A stretch of 55,642 nt of DNA from Myxococcaceae bacterium (GTDB lineage Bacteria > Myxococcota_A > Polyangia > Polyangiales > Ga0077539), in the NCBI GenBank assembly GCA_004297725.1, contig SCUS01000095.1, positions 92,065 through 147,706 of the forward strand. The letters are read 5' to 3'. How positions within the stretch are numbered: the stretch's first letter is position 1; every line of letters starts with the position of its first letter. The position numbers were made by a program, and so were the translations under genes. Under the pieces are notes generated by a model. The model had not been told where the DNA came from and made no database searches. It worked only from the letters and a program-made list of their open reading frames with translations. Positions 51,547 through 55,642 of the stretch are shown here, piece by piece.

Positions 51547-53085
51547 TCAACGAATATGAAGTTCAGCGACAAATGGAGTCTGAATGAGGTACAGCCGTGG
51601 CGATGTAACACCTAGTGAGGTCGTTAGTACTGCAATGCAGCCGGGCCCGCAAGTCGTCGCCCTCCCGGGGACGCCTAGCATCAGCGACAGGGAGAGGGCA
51701 TCCAGTCGACGGAACCGTTCGCGCTCGTATGCTACAAGGGACGACAGCCCGCCCGTTGAGCGCGGAGTCGTAACGACGTAGGTGCGCTGGGTCGACGCGT
51801 CGGGCAACGTGACAAAGTAGTCTGGCACTCCGTCGGATGCGGGGATCTCGTACTGGCCGACACGGCTGCGCGTCGCCGGATCGATGACGAGATCTCCGTG
51901 GAAAGCTAAGCCACCGCTAACCCGCAACTCTTGTCGGAACGCGCTGACCACAAACGGAGTGCTTCCGACGAGGCTCACGCCGTCGTTGCATACCGAGAGA
52001 ACGCTAAAATCACCGCCCGTATCGTGGCTATTGATGCCGAGGAGGACGCCCGGTCCGCCAAACGCGATCGCGTCGGTGATCGAGAAGGAGGGAGGGGTTG
52101 TTACTGGCCGCATAGCTCCGTTGTCGAAGATCGCTACTCCCCGCACATAAGATGCTGCAACTGTTGCCCGCACCACCGCAACCGCGGTCGGCGCATCCGG
52201 AAGAGCCGCAATATCAAAGGCATACAGGCTCTCCCCCGCGGCGCCGGCGTTCCCGACAAAGAAGGGTGGTTCGGCCACCCCCGTGCGGAGATCGATCGCA
52301 CGGACGGTGGCCGAACCGTTCAGTCCCACGTACAGAAGGCGTCCGTCTTCGGAGATGGATAGCGGGTCCGGTTCAGAGCCCACAAAGAGCGCCCCAACGA
52401 CCATGGCTGTCGCAGGGTCAATCGTGATGACTCGATTGCCCATCGCACCCGCCGAACTTGGGACTGAACCGTATAGCAACCCCCTGAATGGGTCCCATTC
52501 GATGTCGTTGAGGGGAATGTCGATATTTCGTACTCTTGGCTCATCGCAGGGACCGCAATCGAGTAGTCGGTCACAACCATCTGAAATGGTCCCACACACG
52601 CGTGTGTAACCCGCGCAGGTCCTAGGCACGCAACCTGGCCTCACCGTCGGCGGCACGTACAGGCTGAAATGAGGAGTGGGACAGGGGGAGACGTCGTGAA
52701 CTGCGTTGCGGTCCAGGATGCTGCCGTCATGCCCTGCAAACGTGGAGTCTTTGTCTGCGCTACCGTCAACTCCAGATTCGCTCGCCTCGACGACCGACGC
52801 GTCGAGATTGGCACCGCCGTCGATCATTGCCGGGCACGTACACGGAATAGAGGCATCATCCGATTGGCAGTCCCGAGAGCCGCGACTGCCGTCGGAGCAC
52901 ACGCAGTCCACTTGTGAGACGTCCCAACACCGTGACCGACCGTCGGCCTGGCTGGCTCCATCGACCGCGCCAGAGTCTGAATCAGGCGTGAGGCTGACAA
53001 TTGAACCACAGTGCGCACCAGCCAGAAATAGAAGCCCCGCAGTTCCCTGGAACAGACTTGCTCTGTGCCGTACGGACAGAAACAT
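51547..53085 (-). CDS. exported beta-propeller-like protein
   Basis: 512 residues from ATG 53085. The N-terminus has a hydrophobic signal (HRASLFQGTAGLLFLAGAHC); the Cys could be a lipid site although the box (AGAHC) is poor. An Asp/Ser/Ala-rich spacer with Cys pairs leads to PTVRPGCVPRTCAGYTRVCG, a Cys motif frequent in myxobacterial surface proteins. Residues about 220-500 are repeated four-strand units (VRNIDIPLNDIEWDPFRGLL, DPLSISEDGRLLYVGLNGSA, TVRAIDLRTGVAEPPFFVG), typical of a WD40/YVTN-type propeller. Exported, ligand-binding scaffold; specific partner unknown. Stands alone on the minus strand. Confidence 0.75.
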   Translation of the reverse strand: MFLSVRHRASLFQGTAGLLFLAGAHCGSIVSLTPDSDSGAVDGASQADGRSRCWDVSQVDCVCSDGSRGSRDCQSDDASIPCTCPAMIDGGANLDASVVEASESGVDGSADKDSTFAGHDGSILDRNAVHDVSPCPTPHFSLYVPPTVRPGCVPRTCAGYTRVCGTISDGCDRLLDCGPCDEPRVRNIDIPLNDIEWDPFRGLLYGSVPSSAGAMGNRVITIDPATAMVVGALFVGSEPDPLSISEDGRLLYVGLNGSATVRAIDLRTGVAEPPFFVGNAGAAGESLYAFDIAALPDAPTAVAVVRATVAASYVRGVAIFDNGAMRPVTTPPSFSITDAIAFGGPGVLLGINSHDTGGDFSVLSVCNDGVSLVGSTPFVVSAFRQELRVSGGLAFHGDLVIDPATRSRVGQYEIPASDGVPDYFVTLPDASTQRTYVVTTPRSTGGLSSLVAYERERFRRLDALSLSLMLGVPGRATTCGPGCIAVLTTSLGVTSPRLYLIQTPFVAELHIR

Positions 53086-53574
53086 ATGGTTGGATCCAGC
53101 TCCGGGCCCGCTCACATCTCGTTCCGTACCTTCCGACTTCGTCCCCTGCCCGGTAGCGCCATGCATGCGAACTCAATACCACTGGACTGAACAAAGATCA
53201 AACCGCGCCTCACGTAGGCCGCAGCGGAGACCTGCGCCATCGCTCCATGCTCACGATTGCCTTCACTGCAATTCGCCTCGGCGATCGAGTGACTCGACGG
53301 TCGTTCTGCGTGAGAGTTCTCTACCTCTATGTCGACAACGTTCCCAGTTCTTCGACGGGAGCCTTGCGAGAGTGATCGTCGGCAAATTTCAACAATCTAC
53401 CTCATTCCAAACTGCGGAATGTCGAGCGCGTCGGAAGCCAGGATATCGCCTCATATTGCGCCGAAGATCTCGCGGAATAGTGCTTGTTGATCGACGGTGT
53501 TTTCGAATGCCGTCATCAGGTCTCGCAGTCAATCTTCGCACATCGTCAGGAGGTGCCAGACCCATGCTTCCGGG
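53086..53574. other. intergenic stretch without a supported gene
   Basis: About 490 bases between the propeller gene's start and the kinase gene's stop. Lower GC than neighbours, no convincing frame, RNA gene or repeat. Probably the propeller-gene promoter plus the kinase 3' flank. Confidence 0.45.
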
Positions 53575-55642
53575 TCATCGCAGCCGGTCCGAGACGATGG
53601 CGCGGAGCACCTTCGCATCGAAGGGTTTCTCCAGCCGCATGTTGGACACCCGCTCGAGGAAGGCGTGGGCAGTGGGGGTGAAGGCTCCTCCCGTGAGGAA
53701 GATCATTCGCCCAGCCTGGTCGGGGACCTCGGTCGCGAGAGTCTCGTAGAGCTCTATCCCCGTAACTTCCGGCATCATGAGGTCGCAGATGATCACATCG
53801 AAGCGCGCCCCCTCGACGATCTCTTTGAGCGCCGAGCGGGCCTCGACCGTGACCGTCACGTCGTGATCCGCAGCGAGCAGCCGCCGAATGACGTTCCCCA
53901 CCGCGCGCTCGTCGTCGATCACCAGGATCCGGCCGCGGCGGGAGCTGACGATCTCGGGTCGCGAAGTGGAGCGCGGGACCGGCACCTCTGGGGGCGCGGC
54001 GGGCAGGACGACGCGGAAGGTGCTGCCCTGTCCGACGGCGCTCTCGACCTCGATCGAGCCGCCCATCGCGGACACGATTCCGTGGCAGATCGAGAGCCCG
54101 AGGCCCGTGCCCATGCCCACGGGCTTGGTCGTGAAGAACGGGTCGAAGATGCTCCGCAGGTTCGCCGCAGGGATCCCTTCACCCGTGTCCCGCACCTCCA
54201 TCACGGCCCGGCCGGCGGCGTCGGTTCGGGTCACGATCCGGATCTCGTTCCGCTCCGCATTCCCCATGGGGATCGCTTGGGCCGCGTTCAGGAGCAGGTT
54301 CAGGATCACCTGGCCCAGTCGCGACGGGTTGGCGAGCACCAGGGGTGATTCTCCGAAGTCCTTCACCAGCCGCGCGCGGTGGCGGATCTCGTTGAAGGCG
54401 AGGTTGAGCGTGGAGTTGATCAGGGAGCGCAGGTGGACGAGCTCGCTCGTGTCGTCCGTTGCGCGCGAGAAGGTCTTCAGGTCGCGTACGATGTTGCGGA
54501 CACGCTCGGCCCCTTCCCGCACGTCCCCGAGCGCCTCGGCGATCTCCCGCAGGCGCCGGATGGTGTTCCCCGGCGCGGCCCCGGCGCTTTCGGCGAGAGC
54601 GCGGGCCCCGTACCGCTCCGAGAGGTCTGCCTCTCGCGCCTCCAGCGCTTCGACGAGCCGTGGGATCTCGGCCGCGGCAAACTCGACGTTGCTGATCACG
54701 TAGGAGAGCGGGTTGTTGATCTCGTGCGCCACGCCCGCCGACATCGTGCCGACCGCGACGAGCCGGTCAGCCTGGGCGAGGCGGGCCTGGAACAGGCGCT
54801 GCTCGGTCACGTCCCGAGCGACCTTGAGCACACTGGGCTTGCCGCGGTACTGGCGGAGGAGGACCGGGACAACCTCAAGGGTTGCGACCCGCCCGCCGCG
54901 ACAGAAGTACCTGAACTCGTGCGGAGAGACCGCCCCGGACACGACGGCTGCCTGGCGTGCGCGCTCCAACTCCTGGTCGTCAGGGTGGAGGAACTCGACC
55001 AGCTCGCGTCCGACGAGCTCGTCGATCGAGGCGTAGCCCAGGCAGGCGACCCAGGCGGGATTGGCGTACACGATCCGGCCCTCCTGGAGGACGACCACGG
55101 CCTCGGGCATCCGCTCGACCAGCTCGTGCAACTCCCGGCGCGATTCCTCCTGGAGCTGCTGCGCCTGGCGCTCGAGGGTGGCGTCCCGGAAGACCACGAC
55201 GACGCCATGGATCTCCCCCTGGTCGTCGATGATGGGCGCCGCGCTGTCCGCGATGGATACCTCGCCGTCGTGGCGCCGAATCAGGGCGGTGTGGTCGGCG
55301 AGGCCGACGACCGCGCCTTCGCGCAGTGCGCGCGTCACCGGGCTCGGGACCAGCACGCGAGTGGTCTCATGTACGATCCTGAAGACCTCCGAGAGCGGGC
55401 GAGAGATGGCCTCCGCGCACGACCAGCCCGTCAGGACCTCCGCAACCCGGTTGAGGTAGGTCACGTGCTCGGTGCGATCGGTCGTGATCACCCCGTCGCC
55501 GATCGACCGAAGCGTCGTGGCGAACCAGCGGTCGCGGACAGCGAGCGCTCGCTGCATGCCATGCGGGTCGAGCGCGACCTCGATCGTCGATTGGAGTTCG
55601 CGCTCCGCGAAGGGCTTGAGGAGGTAGCCGTAGGGCCTGGTG
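53575..55642 (-). CDS. hybrid sensor histidine kinase (5' end outside window)
   Basis: The minus frame is open through the right edge, so the N-terminus is missing; an internal ATG at 55557 is not the start. The first visible residues (PYGYLLKPFAERELQSTIEV) are the C-terminal end of a receiver domain. Then come two PAS domains (VITTDRTEHVTYLNRVAEVL; GRIVYANPAWVACLGYASID), a HisKA dimerisation helix with HEINNPLS (the phosphorylated His), HATPase with NLLLNAAQAI, DTGEGIPAAN and GTGLGLSIC, and a C-terminal receiver with ICDLMMPE (phospho-Asp), FLTGG and EKPF. No membrane span is visible. Soluble phosphorelay protein; signal unknown. Confidence 0.92.
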   Translation of the reverse strand, partial: TRPYGYLLKPFAERELQSTIEVALDPHGMQRALAVRDRWFATTLRSIGDGVITTDRTEHVTYLNRVAEVLTGWSCAEAISRPLSEVFRIVHETTRVLVPSPVTRALREGAVVGLADHTALIRRHDGEVSIADSAAPIIDDQGEIHGVVVVFRDATLERQAQQLQEESRRELHELVERMPEAVVVLQEGRIVYANPAWVACLGYASIDELVGRELVEFLHPDDQELERARQAAVVSGAVSPHEFRYFCRGGRVATLEVVPVLLRQYRGKPSVLKVARDVTEQRLFQARLAQADRLVAVGTMSAGVAHEINNPLSYVISNVEFAAAEIPRLVEALEAREADLSERYGARALAESAGAAPGNTIRRLREIAEALGDVREGAERVRNIVRDLKTFSRATDDTSELVHLRSLINSTLNLAFNEIRHRARLVKDFGESPLVLANPSRLGQVILNLLLNAAQAIPMGNAERNEIRIVTRTDAAGRAVMEVRDTGEGIPAANLRSIFDPFFTTKPVGMGTGLGLSICHGIVSAMGGSIEVESAVGQGSTFRVVLPAAPPEVPVPRSTSRPEIVSSRRGRILVIDDERAVGNVIRRLLAADHDVTVTVEARSALKEIVEGARFDVIICDLMMPEVTGIELYETLATEVPDQAGRMIFLTGGAFTPTAHAFLERVSNMRLEKPFDAKVLRAIVSDRLR

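Noticed and set aside
52706..53749. 347-codon plus-strand open frame
   Set aside because: Shadow over the start of the propeller gene and the intergenic region; Ser/Arg/Pro-rich and no ribosome site.

Overview
The window is GC-rich and reads like a chromosomal stretch from a myxobacterium-type bacterium (Polyangiales/Sandaracinaceae-like). This is inferred from the lipoproteins built of Cys-rich NGCE...CGxCGxxC repeats, the many secreted proteins of unknown family, a PP2C phosphatase and a large hybrid histidine kinase. No taxonomic marker gene is present, so the assignment is an inference. Both edge genes are cut by the window.

Layout. 1-9.9 kb: secreted and envelope genes (exported protein of unknown family, L,D-transpeptidase, lipoprotein NUC1 nuclease overlapping a trypsin-like peptidase, DNA-binding protein, two lipoproteins, one carrying Cys-rich repeats). 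10.1-11.9 kb: a tyrosine recombinase and a truncated IS3-type transposase. 12.1-18.1 kb: a trypsin domain fused to Cys-rich repeats, a small lipoprotein, a PP2C phosphatase and an unknown gene. 18.3-27.1 kb: a membrane-anchored unknown, a stand-alone DnaB-like RecA-fold protein with an altered Walker A, a 4,173-bp IS1595-family transposon, a PD-(D/E)XK-like unknown and a second, strongly diverged DnaB-like protein. The transposon has 34-bp terminal repeats, a perfect 8-bp target duplication and passenger genes. It splits a zinc-ribbon gene whose reading frame can be rebuilt exactly.

27.4-33.5 kb: a radical SAM fragment, then a two-gene nuclease-helicase operon that looks like a Hachiman (HamA/HamB) anti-phage system, then a PP2C pseudogene broken by a 14-bp duplication and a tRNA-3'-end-like sequence with a terminator. 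33.6-44.8 kb: an integrative, probably mobilisable element with integrase, excisionase, an overlapping operon of RuvC-like and winged-helix proteins, a replication-relaxation protein, a TraG/VirD4-type ATPase, a PD-(D/E)XK-plus-NTPase protein (candidate single-gene defence), a sigma-54 activator and a DUF932 protein.

45.2-51.2 kb: a 1,830-residue Rhs lipoprotein with an N-terminal C39-like peptidase domain and a variable C-terminal tail. It overlaps a small probable immunity gene and is preceded by a perfect 27-bp inverted repeat around an 84-bp core. 51.5-55.6 kb: a beta-propeller-like exported protein and a REC-PAS-PAS-HisKA-HATPase-REC kinase.

The middle of the window (about 17-45 kb) is an accessory and defence region made of several independent insertions; the two flanks are host-like envelope genes. 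All function calls rest on motifs read by eye, with no database search.
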